A DNA stretch of 64,000 nucleotides, taken from Peptococcaceae bacterium (GTDB taxonomy: Bacteria; Bacillota; Peptococcia; Peptococcales; Peptococcaceae). Position 1 is the first letter of the stretch, and each line of letters opens with the position of its first letter. Below, one piece after another: positions 16,572 through 25,340 of the stretch. Location: NCBI GenBank assembly GCA_019420345.1, contig JAHZHI010000055.1, positions 1 to 64,000 on the forward strand, given 5' to 3'. Made by a program: the position numbers and the translations under genes. The notes beneath the pieces were generated by a model. That model did not search any database. It was not told the DNA's origin and saw nothing but the letters and a program-made list of their open reading frames with translations.

Positions 16572-17201
16572 TCACTCGAACTTTGCCGTCAGCGGAATAT
16601 GACGGCTGCGTGTCACCATTTCGCCGTCTTTGGTACAGCCTGCAAGCCGAACGTCAACACCGGCAATGTCATCTGCCAGTGAGCACGCTGCACCATTTTG
16701 ATCATAATAGTAAATCTGAAACCCTTTCGGCGATTGCGACAAAGTGTTCAGATAAAGCGCCAGCGACTGGTCGTTGCCGCTGTGCAGGCTGTCCTCCTGG
16801 CTTCGATAAAGAATGCTGTTCGGACGCGGGCGCTCTTTTGGATTTTCTTCATTATATATACCATCACTTGGCTTCAAACGGTAGACGATGCGCCCCAGTG
16901 CCTGCGAATCGCCTTCATCGACGCTGAGCAGCCGCAATTCAAAAGAGGTGCGAATCTCCGACAAAGGACGCACATCCGCGCGATCAAAATAATCTGCATC
17001 AATGTCCACGGCATTGCGCACATCGTACTCCATCATGTCCAGCGCCTGTTCCAGCTGATCGCCGATGACGTCTTCTTCATAGCCCACATGGGCCCAGGTG
17101 AGGCTGTTGGCAAGCGCATTGGACAGCAAGCTGATGAGGATGGCAGCAATGACCAGCACACACACCATCTCTATCAAGGTAAAGGCACGGCGGGCTTTCA
17201 T
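16572..17201 (-). CDS. GspJ/PilW-like pseudopilin
   Basis: 209 residues. The type III signal is ARRA followed by FTLIEMVCVLVIAAIL, with Glu5 present and Ala at -1. The remaining domain is mixed alpha/beta. Longer than the other pseudopilins here, as GspJ usually is. It overlaps the preceding pseudopilin by four bases. Probably placed at the pseudopilus tip with the I- and K-like proteins. Confidence 0.7.
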   Translation of the reverse strand: MKARRAFTLIEMVCVLVIAAILISLLSNALANSLTWAHVGYEEDVIGDQLEQALDMMEYDVRNAVDIDADYFDRADVRPLSEIRTSFELRLLSVDEGDSQALGRIVYRLKPSDGIYNEENPKERPRPNSILYRSQEDSLHSGNDQSLALYLNTLSQSPKGFQIYYYDQNGAACSLADDIAGVDVRLAGCTKDGEMVTRSRHIPLTAKFE

Positions 17202-17521
17202 GACAATTGCTCCCGAATCAGAAAATCATGCTGTTCGTCCCAGCGTTCATGGCTGACACGAAGCACGTAGGCATCGCCTTCGATCCGCGTTTCATAGCGC
17301 CAGCCGTCTGTCAGCGATCCTGAGCGCACTTGCGGCGGCGCGCCTTCCAATTCGCTGAGCAGCTCCTCCACCGCCGGCACCAGCGCCGCATCCTCTGTGT
17401 CACGCGCATCCAACAGACTGAGCCCTCCAATGCCACGCACCAGCGCAACCAGGCAGAGTGCCACAATCGCCAGGCAAACCACCATCTCGATCAATGTCAT
17501 GGCACGTCGTTGTTTCATCAT
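17198..17521 (-). CDS. GspI/PilV-like pseudopilin
   Basis: 107 residues. The N-terminus QRRA followed by MTLIEMVVCLAIVAL has Ala at -1, Met at +1 and Glu5. The short C-terminal domain includes GWRYETRIEGD. Size and order fit GspI. Four-base overlaps with both neighbours indicate a tightly coupled operon. Confidence 0.7.
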   Translation of the reverse strand: MMKQRRAMTLIEMVVCLAIVALCLVALVRGIGGLSLLDARDTEDAALVPAVEELLSELEGAPPQVRSGSLTDGWRYETRIEGDAYVLRVSHERWDEQHDFLIREQLS

Positions 17522-17979
17522 CCAGCCACCCCCACTCGCACTCGTCCCAGGTTATTCACTACCACTGTCCGCGTCTGCTTGCCGCAGCGCAGCGTCAGCG
17601 TGCACTTGTCATAAGCCGTGCCGCGCGGTTCAAAAACAATGCGGCCGCCGTGCGAACTGGCGGACAAGGTCATACGCGCACTGACCAGCGTACGCATTTC
17701 GCGTGCGCCGTCCACCGACAAGCTGTAGCTGTCGCTGTTTTCTCGCTGGAAAATGGTCTTTTCACCGCATCGCTGCGCCTCACCGCGCAGCCAAAGCAAT
17801 TCCTGTTCCAGCAGCCGTGCCTGCTGTTCCACCAGCTGCCGGTCATAGAGCGCGCCCACCCGCGGCACCACGACCATCAATAGCAGCGCCATGATGGCCA
17901 GCACCACCACCAGCTCAATCAAGGTAAAGGCGCGCTGAGCTTTTCTCTGCGCGATAGCCTCCTTTTTCATACACTTCAT
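17518..17979 (-). CDS. GspH-like pseudopilin
   Basis: 153 residues with an unusually long basic leader (about 17 residues) ending QRA before FTLIELVVVLAIMALL; Ala at -1 and Glu5 present. The C-terminal domain ends in RTVVVNNLGRVRV, like the last strand of GspH/FimT proteins. AAGGG precedes the ATG at 17979. It overlaps the GspG-like gene by 65 bases, which is long for coupled genes and may mean a later start. Confidence 0.75.
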   Translation of the reverse strand: MKCMKKEAIAQRKAQRAFTLIELVVVLAIMALLLMVVVPRVGALYDRQLVEQQARLLEQELLWLRGEAQRCGEKTIFQRENSDSYSLSVDGAREMRTLVSARMTLSASSHGGRIVFEPRGTAYDKCTLTLRCGKQTRTVVVNNLGRVRVGVAG

Positions 17980-18298
17980 CGCCCTTCTTCAATGCCGCCT
18001 TAACCGCTCCCGACGCCGCGTGAACGTCATACTCATAGCCCTGAATTGGGCTTTCCACTGCCTGGGCCAGCACACCGGCGGCAACCAGATCACGCTGAGA
18101 GGCAGCGGTTTCACCCGGATGGCGCTGAACGAACTGTTCCCCAGCAGTCACCAGCATGGTCAGATCGGCATCAATGCGCGTCTGCTGCGCTTCGTCCAAA
18201 GAACCTGTGATGCGCACGCTGACCAGCGTCGCCAGCACACCGATAATCACAAGGACCACCACCAATTCCAGCAGCGTAAACGCCCGTCGTTTTTTCAT
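17915..18298 (-). CDS. major pseudopilin GspG/ComGC-like
   Basis: 127 residues starting MKKRRA then FTLLELVVVLVIIGVLATL; Ala at -1, Phe +1, Glu5. The C-terminal part is short, with PIQGYEYDVHAASGAVKAA resembling the beta region of GspG. The ATG at 18298 has AAAGGAGG upstream; an earlier in-frame start at 18427 lies inside the GspF gene and is rejected. As first pseudopilin after the inner-membrane protein it is the probable major subunit. Confidence 0.8.
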   Translation of the reverse strand: MKKRRAFTLLELVVVLVIIGVLATLVSVRITGSLDEAQQTRIDADLTMLVTAGEQFVQRHPGETAASQRDLVAAGVLAQAVESPIQGYEYDVHAASGAVKAALKKGDEVYEKGGYRAEKSSARLYLD

Positions 18299-18309
18299 GG
18301 CATCCTCCT

Positions 18310-19512
18310 TTAAGTGACCAAAAGCGACTGATAAGATTCCAGCACCGGCACAAAAAGCCCCAATGCCATCAGAAGCACCAAGAGGCCCAGCAAAACAATG
18401 GCGAGTGGTTCCATAAAGCGCAGCCACAGCCCCATTTTTTCGAACAATATCGTCTCATAATAAGCCGCCGCATCACACAGCGCCTCAGGCAGTCTCCCAT
18501 AGCGCTCCCCATTGCGCAGCATCTGGCATGCCAGCGCTGGCACGAACGGCGCCTTCGCCAGCGTCTGCGACAGACTGCTGCCGTGGATCATGGCGGCAGC
18601 AATCGCTGCTACGTCGTCGGCGAACAGCGTGCGCGCGAAATACCGCTGCAGCTCCTGCAAGGCGTCACCCACCGAAACACCGGAACGCAGCATCTGCCCA
18701 AAGAGACGTGAAAAAGGCACGAACACCTGCAGCAAGGCAAACTGACGCAGCAGCGGCAATCGCAGCGCCCCACGCTTGCAAAGCTGCCGCCACCGCGCAT
18801 TCGAACTTTTGCGCAAATAAAAAACGACCATCACCAGTGCCACAATCAGCAGGAGCAGCACGCCGCCGCTGTCTCGCAGTACATCATGGAGCAGCAGAAA
18901 AACGCGCATTATGACTGGCAGATCGGCTTCCACGTCCAAGAACTGAACCGCCAGCACCGGCATCACCACCACGCTGAGAAAACCGCCCACCACCAACACC
19001 GCTGCCAAAACCATGAATGGATAGATCAGCTGCTGTTGGATGCGTTTTTTTAAGCGTTCTTTTTCTTCAAGATGGTGGTAGACTTCTTCCAGCATGGCTG
19101 CCAGCCTCCCCTGCTTTTCACCAATCGCAATCCATTGGCTGAGCATCGGCGTCACACCTTTTTCGCGTGCCAGCGCCTGCGAAAAGGACAATCCTGCAAG
19201 CACCCCTTCTTCCAGCCGCATCACAAACGCCCGCTGGCGTGCGCCATTCTGCTCGTCTGCCATATACCGAAGCGCTTCCAATAACGGCACACCACTGGCC
19301 AGCGCCACCGCCAACTGACGAAAGAACAGCGCCAGTTCCCGCTGCGACTGGCGGCGTTCGCTCACGCCCGGCAGCCGCAGCTTCATGACAAAGATGGGAT
19401 AGATGTTCTGCGCAGCCAATTTGGCACAGCAAACCGCTTCATTGGCAGCCTGTGTCCACGCCAGACGCCGATGGCCATCACCGTCAAGATAATGATAGAC
19501 AAACTTTGCCAC
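18310..19512 (-). CDS. GspF/PilC/ComGB-type inner-membrane protein
   Basis: 400 residues. Two T2SSF repeats are visible (about 65-190 and 265-390), each followed by a hydrophobic segment, giving the usual three membrane helices. Markers are ALFFRQLAVALASGVPLLEAL in the first repeat and FGQMLRSGVSVGDALQEL in the second. It forms the membrane platform that works with the GspE/PilB ATPase. It starts three bases after the ATPase stop. Confidence 0.88.
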   Translation of the reverse strand: MAKFVYHYLDGDGHRRLAWTQAANEAVCCAKLAAQNIYPIFVMKLRLPGVSERRQSQRELALFFRQLAVALASGVPLLEALRYMADEQNGARQRAFVMRLEEGVLAGLSFSQALAREKGVTPMLSQWIAIGEKQGRLAAMLEEVYHHLEEKERLKKRIQQQLIYPFMVLAAVLVVGGFLSVVVMPVLAVQFLDVEADLPVIMRVFLLLHDVLRDSGGVLLLLIVALVMVVFYLRKSSNARWRQLCKRGALRLPLLRQFALLQVFVPFSRLFGQMLRSGVSVGDALQELQRYFARTLFADDVAAIAAAMIHGSSLSQTLAKAPFVPALACQMLRNGERYGRLPEALCDAAAYYETILFEKMGLWLRFMEPLAIVLLGLLVLLMALGLFVPVLESYQSLLVT

Positions 19513-19515
19513 GTC

Positions 19516-21033
19516 TCAGCCCTCCTTTTCGCTCAAGGACAGCCCTTTTTGCTGCGCATCATCGGCCAAGGAACGAAAACCTTCTGACAGCGCTTTTTCC
19601 CGCAGAGAAAAGCCGCTGGCCCCAGCAGCAATCGCCGCGCGTGCAGTTTCATCCAGCTGCCAGATTTCCTGCACGCCAGTGCGGCCTGCATGACCGCTGC
19701 CCATGCACTGCCAGCAAATGCCACCCTCTGCGCTGCGCCCTTCTCCGCCGCAAGCGGCGCAAGGCTGCGGCAGCAGACGCTGATTGACCACTGCTGTCAG
19801 CACCGCGCTCAGCAAAAGATCGCTCAGCCCAAGGTCGCGCAAACGGTCTACAGCCTGCTGCGCGTCCCGTGCATGCAGGGTTGCAATCACCAGCTGCCCG
19901 CTCAAGGCAGCACGCGCAGCAATGTCCACCGTCTCTTTATCGCGCAGTTCACCGACAGCGATCACATCCGGGTCGCTGCGCAGGATGCCGCGCAGCCCTG
20001 CAGCAAAGCTGAAACCACTGCGCAAATTTACCTGCATCTGCTGCACCTCTGGCAGTACCGCTTCAACGGGGTCCTCGATGGTGTAAACAAGCCGGCCCTG
20101 AGCGCTCAGCTGTCTCAGACAGGCATAAAGCGTGGTCGTTTTTCCACTGTTGGTGGGACCTGTAATCAAAAACAAGCCCTTCGCCTGATGCAGCAGCCTC
20201 AGCAAGCGCGCTGCGTTGACATCGCTAACCCCCAGCACCGACAGTGACTTGCGTCGCTGCTGCTCTGGCAGAATGCGCAGCACAATCTTTTCGCCTTCCA
20301 AAAGCGGCAGTGTGCCCAAGCGCAGGTTATAATCGGCCTCAACGCCCTGCAGCTGTATGTGCCCATCTTGCGGCAGCCGATGCTCAGCAATATCCATCTC
20401 TGCCAGCAGCTTAAGTTTATTGATCAAACCATCTGCAGCCGACGGCGGCAGTTCGGCGTACGTCTCCAAACGTCCATCTATACGAAAAACGACGCGGAGA
20501 ACAGCGCCCATTTTGAACAAATGGACGTCCGTCGCTTCCGCGTCGATGGCATCATCAAGAATGGTTCCTATCAATTGATCCACATGGCCGGGCTGGCTGT
20601 TTTTCAGCGTTTCTAAAGAAACCCTGTTTGCAGGCGCCGATGCGGCCAAATCCAGCGTCTGAGGGCGTAAAACCAAAGAATGCAGGCGCACCGCATCGGT
20701 CAGATAAAGCGGCGTCTGTCCCATCACAGACCGATAGGCGCGATAATCATCCGCCTGCGGCAGGCGCAGACACACACAGCTGCCGTCGGACAGCCGCTGA
20801 TACACCTTCCAATCTGTTCCATTCAGCGTCACTGGCTGCAGCGATGTGTTGGCATCCAGCTGCAGATAGGGCAGACCAAAATAGGCTTCCAGCACCGGTG
20901 CCGCTGCCGACAGCGACACCCCCTGAGCCGTCAGCCAATCGCCCAGCACATCCCGCTCCGTCCAGCCAGCATCGGCGGCCAGCAAACCAGCTTCAGCCAG
21001 CACCGCCAATAAACGCGCATTCACCAGACCCAT
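19516..21033 (-). CDS. GspE/PilB-type assembly ATPase
   Basis: 505 residues. An N-terminal domain (about 1-140) is followed by the secretion ATPase core. This has Walker A GPTNSGKTTT (about 292), Asp box IEDPVEAVLPEVQQMQVN, Walker B DPDVIAVGELRD and His box ATLHARDA. A tetracysteine zinc motif CAAC...CWQC (about 430-450) is the GspE/PilB hallmark. It powers pseudopilus extension. First gene of the locus. No retraction ATPase PilT and no prepilin peptidase are in the window. Confidence 0.9.
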   Translation of the reverse strand: MGLVNARLLAVLAEAGLLAADAGWTERDVLGDWLTAQGVSLSAAAPVLEAYFGLPYLQLDANTSLQPVTLNGTDWKVYQRLSDGSCVCLRLPQADDYRAYRSVMGQTPLYLTDAVRLHSLVLRPQTLDLAASAPANRVSLETLKNSQPGHVDQLIGTILDDAIDAEATDVHLFKMGAVLRVVFRIDGRLETYAELPPSAADGLINKLKLLAEMDIAEHRLPQDGHIQLQGVEADYNLRLGTLPLLEGEKIVLRILPEQQRRKSLSVLGVSDVNAARLLRLLHQAKGLFLITGPTNSGKTTTLYACLRQLSAQGRLVYTIEDPVEAVLPEVQQMQVNLRSGFSFAAGLRGILRSDPDVIAVGELRDKETVDIAARAALSGQLVIATLHARDAQQAVDRLRDLGLSDLLLSAVLTAVVNQRLLPQPCAACGGEGRSAEGGICWQCMGSGHAGRTGVQEIWQLDETARAAIAAGASGFSLREKALSEGFRSLADDAQQKGLSLSEKEG

Positions 21034-21185
21034 GACACACGCCCCCCTTCGTTTGATGTTGTATCACTTCTATTATATCGGCTCTCCCTATGTGCCAGCA
21101 ACAGCAAAAACCAAAAGATTCGGATTTTTTCGTCGATTTTTTTATCAATCCCTATGCGCCGCCATTTTCTCGCAAACAGGACATA

Positions 21186-21222
21186 AAAATACACCCCTGG
21201 ACTGCCAAGAGGTGTTATTTTC
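21186..21222 (-). terminator. terminator of the TetR gene
   Basis: Stem of about 7-8 bp (ATACACC near 21190 with GGTGTTAT near 21211) followed on the minus strand by a T-rich tract, directly after the TetR stop codon. Confidence 0.55.
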
Positions 21223-21226
21223 ATAT

Positions 21227-21781
21227 TCAAAGTTGCTCCACATCCGTTTGCGGACAAAACTCGCCCTCCAGCAAACGCTGGAGCTGATCAGCGAGAATGT
21301 CCAGATCCACATTCGGTTTGTGGCTGTTCTCAATGAGCACGCCGACAATGGCGCTGGAATAAAACGTCAGCATCACATCAAGATCGCTGGCATAGCGAAT
21401 GCGCGGCTGGATGGCGCTGCGGCGCATCAGCTCAGAAAAAAACGTTCGCGCAGCATTGAAAAAAATACGCTCAGCGTCTTCGCGCTTGCGAGATTTCATA
21501 AGCTGAGTGACAAAATCCGGCTGCTCCTCGATCGTTGATAGAAGCACACGAATGGCTGCCTTGGGAGAGGACGCCGCCAGCGTTTTTTCAAGCAGCACAT
21601 CAACATGCTGGGCCATGAGCCATTCCACCACTTCCAAAAGGTCCTGGAAATGATAATAGAAGGTTTGCCGCGTAATGCCGCAAGTGTTTACAACATCCTT
21701 CACCGTCACCTTATCAATAGGCTTATGCTTCGCCGCCTCAAGAAAGGCCTCTGCAATCATCGCTTTTGTATCGCCCGCCAT
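21227..21781 (-). CDS. TetR-family regulator (DhaS-like)
   Basis: 184 residues. The N-terminal helix-turn-helix (about 8-55) has IDKVTVKDVVNTCGITRQTFYYHF, the pattern of TetR regulators with a DhaS-like C-terminal dimer domain. RBS GGAGG is upstream. A short inverted repeat TTATC-ACA-GATAA at 21816-21828 lies in its promoter region and may be its own operator. Ligand and targets unknown; the adjacent DUF362 gene is read in the same direction but has its own strong terminator. Confidence 0.82.
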   Translation of the reverse strand: MAGDTKAMIAEAFLEAAKHKPIDKVTVKDVVNTCGITRQTFYYHFQDLLEVVEWLMAQHVDVLLEKTLAASSPKAAIRVLLSTIEEQPDFVTQLMKSRKREDAERIFFNAARTFFSELMRRSAIQPRIRYASDLDVMLTFYSSAIVGVLIENSHKPNVDLDILADQLQRLLEGEFCPQTDVEQL

Positions 21782-21860
21782 GCGACCGCCTCCTCCACGT
21801 TTCTTTCCGTTTATCTTATCACAGATAATTCATGCCACACAAGTCTGCCAGCCCTAAAAA

Positions 21861-21895
21861 ACCGGGACAGAAATGACAAGCATTTCTGTCCCGGT
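21861..21895 (-). terminator. strong terminator of the DUF362 gene
   Basis: Perfect 15-bp stem (21861-21875 with 21881-21895), five-base loop, then TTTTTT on the minus strand. Confidence 0.92.
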
Positions 21896-21912
21896 GCATG
21901 TTGCGTTTCCAC

Positions 21913-23052
21913 TCACTTCACAGTGATCAATTCATACTCGCGATTGCCGAGGCCAATCTTGGCGGCGTGTGCCAGGCAGGTTTTGTATTCTGCGTTTGGC
22001 GTAACATTTTCAAAATGATCGTGATGATCACAAAAATCTTCCTTCGCCATTTGCTCGGTGAGCAGGGTGTTTGGCAGTGGTTCCTGTTTCAGGCAGGCAT
22101 CCACGCACGCTTGGTCGATTGCCAGCGGGTCGGTGGACGCAAACATGCCAACATCCGGCAGCATTGGTGCGTCGTTGCCACTGTGGCAGTCGCAAGTTGG
22201 TGAAACATCGACAACAAGCGAAATATGGAAGTTTGGACGACCATCGACAACAGCTTTGGCATACTCTGCCATGCGGCAGTTGAGTTCAGCCACCGCTGCA
22301 TTGTGCGCAAAATCGATGGCATCAAAGTTGCAGGCGCCAATGCAGCGGCCGCAGCCCACACAGTTGTCGGCATTGATGGTCATTTTCTTATTTACTTCAT
22401 CATAAACGAGGCCATCGTTGGCACATTCACGCAGGCAGCGCTTGCAGCCACGGCATTTTTCTGGATCAATGATGGCCTGACCATTGCAGTGCTGGTCCTT
22501 CTTGCCTGCGCGGGACCCGCAGCCCATGCCAATGTTCTTAATCGTGCCACCGAAGCCTGTCATTTCATGGCCTTTGAAATGGGTCAGCGAAATAAAGACA
22601 TCCGCATCCATGATGGCATGGCCAATCTTTGCTTCTTTGACATACTCACCGCCATGCACCGGCACAGCAATGTCATCGGTGCCTTTAAGGCCATCACCGA
22701 TGATGACCGGACAGCCAACAGTCAGCGGCGTGAAGCCATTTTCCCATGCACAATAAAGATGCTCAAGGGCGTTTTTGCGGCTGCCTGGATAAAGGGTGTT
22801 GCAGTCGGTCAAAAATGGTTTTCCACCGTGGGCAATGACATAATCAACGACGGCTCTGGCATAGTTTGGCCGCAGGTAGCTCATGTTGCCCAGTTCACCA
22901 AAGTGCATCTTGATGGCCACAAACTTGCCTTCCAAATCCATGGCACCAAGGCCTGCTTGATCGATCAGGCGGCTCAGTTTTGTTGCAGGGCCTTCATCGA
23001 CTTCACAACGAAAATCGGTAAAATAAACCTTTGATTTTTCTAATTCGCTCAT
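21913..23052 (-). CDS. DUF362 protein with a 2[4Fe-4S] ferredoxin domain
   Basis: 379 residues. The DUF362 region covers about 10-190 (FVAIKMHFGELGN, SLTHFKGHEMTGFGGTIKNIGMG). A ferredoxin insert at about 190-250 has CRGCKRCLREC and CVGCGRCIGAC, enough for two [4Fe-4S] clusters. A DUF362 tail follows (DPLAIDQACVDAC). The family is common in anaerobes and is thought to be an electron-transfer or iron-sulfur protein; the reaction is unknown. The ATG at 23052 has GGAGAG upstream. Monocistronic. Confidence 0.88.
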   Translation of the reverse strand: MSELEKSKVYFTDFRCEVDEGPATKLSRLIDQAGLGAMDLEGKFVAIKMHFGELGNMSYLRPNYARAVVDYVIAHGGKPFLTDCNTLYPGSRKNALEHLYCAWENGFTPLTVGCPVIIGDGLKGTDDIAVPVHGGEYVKEAKIGHAIMDADVFISLTHFKGHEMTGFGGTIKNIGMGCGSRAGKKDQHCNGQAIIDPEKCRGCKRCLRECANDGLVYDEVNKKMTINADNCVGCGRCIGACNFDAIDFAHNAAVAELNCRMAEYAKAVVDGRPNFHISLVVDVSPTCDCHSGNDAPMLPDVGMFASTDPLAIDQACVDACLKQEPLPNTLLTEQMAKEDFCDHHDHFENVTPNAEYKTCLAHAAKIGLGNREYELITVK

Positions 23053-23149
23053 AAGATTCTCTCCAATCTCTTTAATCATACGGCAAAATCTCTCTCCTTT
23101 AAGAATAATCCTGAAAGCCCTCATTCGTCAAGGAGAAACCCAGCATAAG

Positions 23150-23180
23150 AAAAGAGCCCGACACGCCTGTGCCAGGCTTT
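23150..23180 (-). terminator. probable terminator of the GPP34-like gene
   Basis: AGCC (23155-23158) pairs with GGCT (23175-23178), with an inner CAC/GTG stem; CTTTTCTT follows on the minus strand. Imperfect. Confidence 0.4.
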
Positions 23181-23250
23181 CAAAACGTTTCAGATTTTTT
23201 CTTTCCAAACCTGTCTACAGCGTTGAATTATCAAGACAACATTTTCAGTC

Positions 23251-23907
23251 TCAGGTCAACACCGTCGTGACGACAATCGCCGTCATGAGACCATCGAGCT
23301 GGCGGATGACATCCGCCACAATCTTGCCATTTTCAGAATCAGCAAGCGCTTTTAGCTCTTCTTTCATCGCTTTCATTTCTTCTTTTGAAAAATACTCTTT
23401 CAAGCAGCCACCTTTGTCCAACAAAATGACCAGCGCTGCCGTCGTTTCATCGACTGGCGCATCGGCCAGCAGTTCTTGACGCAGAGCATCCACAACCATG
23501 TTCTCCGCTTTTTCCGATGGCGCCAAACTTTCTTTATTGCCAAAAAAGCCGGACTGCACCTTTTCAGTCAGCCCCTGAGCACGCAGCGCATCCATTACAC
23601 CATCCAAAAGTTCCGTAAAGAGTTTGCCGGTGAACGTCATATAGAACTCATTGACAACCTTGTTCACCTTGACAGGCTCTTTTTCACAGATGTACGCATA
23701 CAATGGCTTCAAATAAGCCTTGTCCCGGGACGGTTTCATCTTGCTCGTGACTTTTTTGTCAGCAATCAGAATACACCCATCCAGTTCCAATTCCAACAAC
23801 CCTGCGACAATCAAGCAAACCATTTTATTTTGATCAAAAGTCGAAATTTTTCCTTTATCGTTGACGGCACATACAACATACTGCTGCATCACAGACAATT
23901 CTTTCAT
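23251..23907 (-). CDS. GPP34 (GOLPH3/Vps74)-like protein
   Basis: 218 residues, cytosolic. The opening MKELSVMQQYVVCAVNDKG and the following VCLIVAGLLELELDGCI resemble the start of GPP34 proteins (a helix, then a segment predicting division into groups of small/large hydrophobics). Eukaryotic members bind PI4P and Golgi enzymes; bacterial members are uncharacterised. The ATG at 23907 has AGGAGG upstream; an earlier start at 24021 lacks one. Single gene between two terminators. The family call is moderate, as similarity outside the first 60 residues is weak. Confidence 0.5.
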   Translation of the reverse strand: MKELSVMQQYVVCAVNDKGKISTFDQNKMVCLIVAGLLELELDGCILIADKKVTSKMKPSRDKAYLKPLYAYICEKEPVKVNKVVNEFYMTFTGKLFTELLDGVMDALRAQGLTEKVQSGFFGNKESLAPSEKAENMVVDALRQELLADAPVDETTAALVILLDKGGCLKEYFSKEEMKAMKEELKALADSENGKIVADVIRQLDGLMTAIVVTTVLT

Positions 23908-24060
23908 AATGTCGTCCTCCTGTGTCAATGCTCTTTGCTTATTCACTACTATACAGGAGATTCTGCGGCTGTCAACAAAAACTGCCGCCGATAAAAAGCG
24001 TTTTTCTAAAAAAGGACCCAACGGTTACACCGCCAAGTCCATTTTCAAGCACTACTGTTT

Positions 24061-24447
24061 TTAATAGCTGATGTCAAAGCCGCCTTCGTGATCAACTGCT
24101 TTTACACTCACAGTCACACATTCTGGCACATCTACGGTGGCATGCCCGTCGGTCGTAAAGTTCTTGCTGTAAAGTGTATCGCCTTCTAAAGAATGTACTT
24201 GCACCGTCAAAGCGCCGTCCTCGGTGTCTACACCAATGTGCAGCGCATCCCCATCGCCACGCAGCTCATTGTCACAAGAACCTTGAAAACATGTGTAATC
24301 TGCATGCCAGGAATCGGCGACCTTCTTTTCCATGTCGCTGAAATTCATGCTGGCACCAAACGATGCCACCACACCCATGACGCTCCACATAGCATACAGG
24401 ATCACCACCACTGTAAGCACAATCAGAATGATCCTTTTACGATTCAT
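24061..24447 (-). CDS. unknown membrane-anchored or secreted small protein
   Basis: 128 residues. Basic start MNRKR, then one hydrophobic helix (about 6-26), then a soluble domain with two Cys (CFQGSC) and a beta-rich C-terminal half (TVQVHSLEGDTLYS, ATVDVPECVTVSVKAVDHEG). The last part looks like a small beta-sandwich, as in stress-related extracytoplasmic proteins, but I recognise no family. GGGAGG precedes the ATG. It stands alone on the minus strand. Confidence 0.6.
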   Translation of the reverse strand: MNRKRIILIVLTVVVILYAMWSVMGVVASFGASMNFSDMEKKVADSWHADYTCFQGSCDNELRGDGDALHIGVDTEDGALTVQVHSLEGDTLYSKNFTTDGHATVDVPECVTVSVKAVDHEGGFDISY

Positions 24448-24545
24448 ATCATTTTCCTCCCCGATCCGAAGCGTTTTGTCATCCCCTGACGACAAAACAT
24501 CTCCTCATTATGAATATTGTAACAAATTTTTTCACATTTATACAA

Positions 24546-24578
24546 TAAAAACAGGGGCAACCTTTCCCCTGATTTTTT
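24546..24578. terminator. bidirectional terminator
   Basis: CAGGGG (24552-24557) pairs with CCCCTG (24566-24571), with A-run left and T-run right. On the minus strand it ends the GNAT gene. Confidence 0.75.
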
Positions 24579-24626
24579 AATAGTTTGCATTATCACATGC
24601 GCCGTCTTTCATCATTTTTTTACTGT

Positions 24627-25262
24627 TCAATGCATCACATCTTGAACAGCATCAAACGTTTTGCTGTAAAGGAAGCAATCCAGAGGAATGCATCCTTTGG
24701 GCATTTCCAAAACGATCGACGCTTCCTCAGCACGCACAAAACCGCGGTGGTCATAGAACTGATAGGTGCAGGCATTGTCGGTTTGCAGGAAAAAGGTTTT
24801 CTTAGGTTCTGCCGCCGCCAGCGCCGATAATAAGGCCGACCCAACACCCTGCCCCTGAAAAGCAGGATCGACCGCTAGAAAGAGAATCTCTCCGTCGGGG
24901 CGCACCCTTTGACGATAACGCCGATCAAGTTCGGCCGCCGTCCGCTCATACAGATCCGGCCCACCTTTGAAAAATAACGCCATGACCGCCTCCGCCAGCG
25001 CCACATAGCTCCGCGCCAGCCAAGAACGTTTTTGCATCGTTTCGCCATACACTTCTGCCAGAAGCACCCCAGCGAAACACCCTTCTTCATATGCTGCCAA
25101 CACCTGCGTCGCACGGCAGCGCTCCTTCAGCCAGAAATACCAGCCAAACGCCGCCAAGGCCCAGGCGTGCTCTAAATACCAGTCAAAATGCATGCCTTTG
25201 ATCGCAAAGCGGACCGCCTTGGCCGCATCGCGTCGACGCAGCGAACGAATTTCCACCATCAT
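24627..25262 (-). CDS. GNAT-family N-acetyltransferase
   Basis: 211 residues. Acetyl-CoA-binding motif A is FLAVDPAFQGQGVGSALLSAL (about 135-155), preceded by strand GEILFLAV and followed by motif B-like FYDHRGF (about 176-182). The N-terminal ~100 residues are longer and Trp-rich (WALAAFGWYFW), unlike small GNATs. The substrate is unknown. RBS GGGAGG is upstream and two adjacent ATG codons are possible starts. Monocistronic between two terminators. Confidence 0.85.
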   Translation of the reverse strand: MMVEIRSLRRRDAAKAVRFAIKGMHFDWYLEHAWALAAFGWYFWLKERCRATQVLAAYEEGCFAGVLLAEVYGETMQKRSWLARSYVALAEAVMALFFKGGPDLYERTAAELDRRYRQRVRPDGEILFLAVDPAFQGQGVGSALLSALAAAEPKKTFFLQTDNACTYQFYDHRGFVRAEEASIVLEMPKGCIPLDCFLYSKTFDAVQDVMH

Positions 25263-25300
25263 ACTCCCTCCCTGACTGCCATTGTACCACAGCGCACAAA

Positions 25301-25332
25301 AAAACGGCAGCTCGCAAGTAAGCTGCCGTTTT
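25301..25332. terminator. bidirectional terminator of the GntR-ABC operon
   Basis: Perfect 12-bp stem AAAACGGCAGCT/AGCTGCCGTTTT (25301-25312 with 25321-25332), eight-base loop. Confidence 0.85.
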
Positions 25333-25340
25333 GACTGTCA

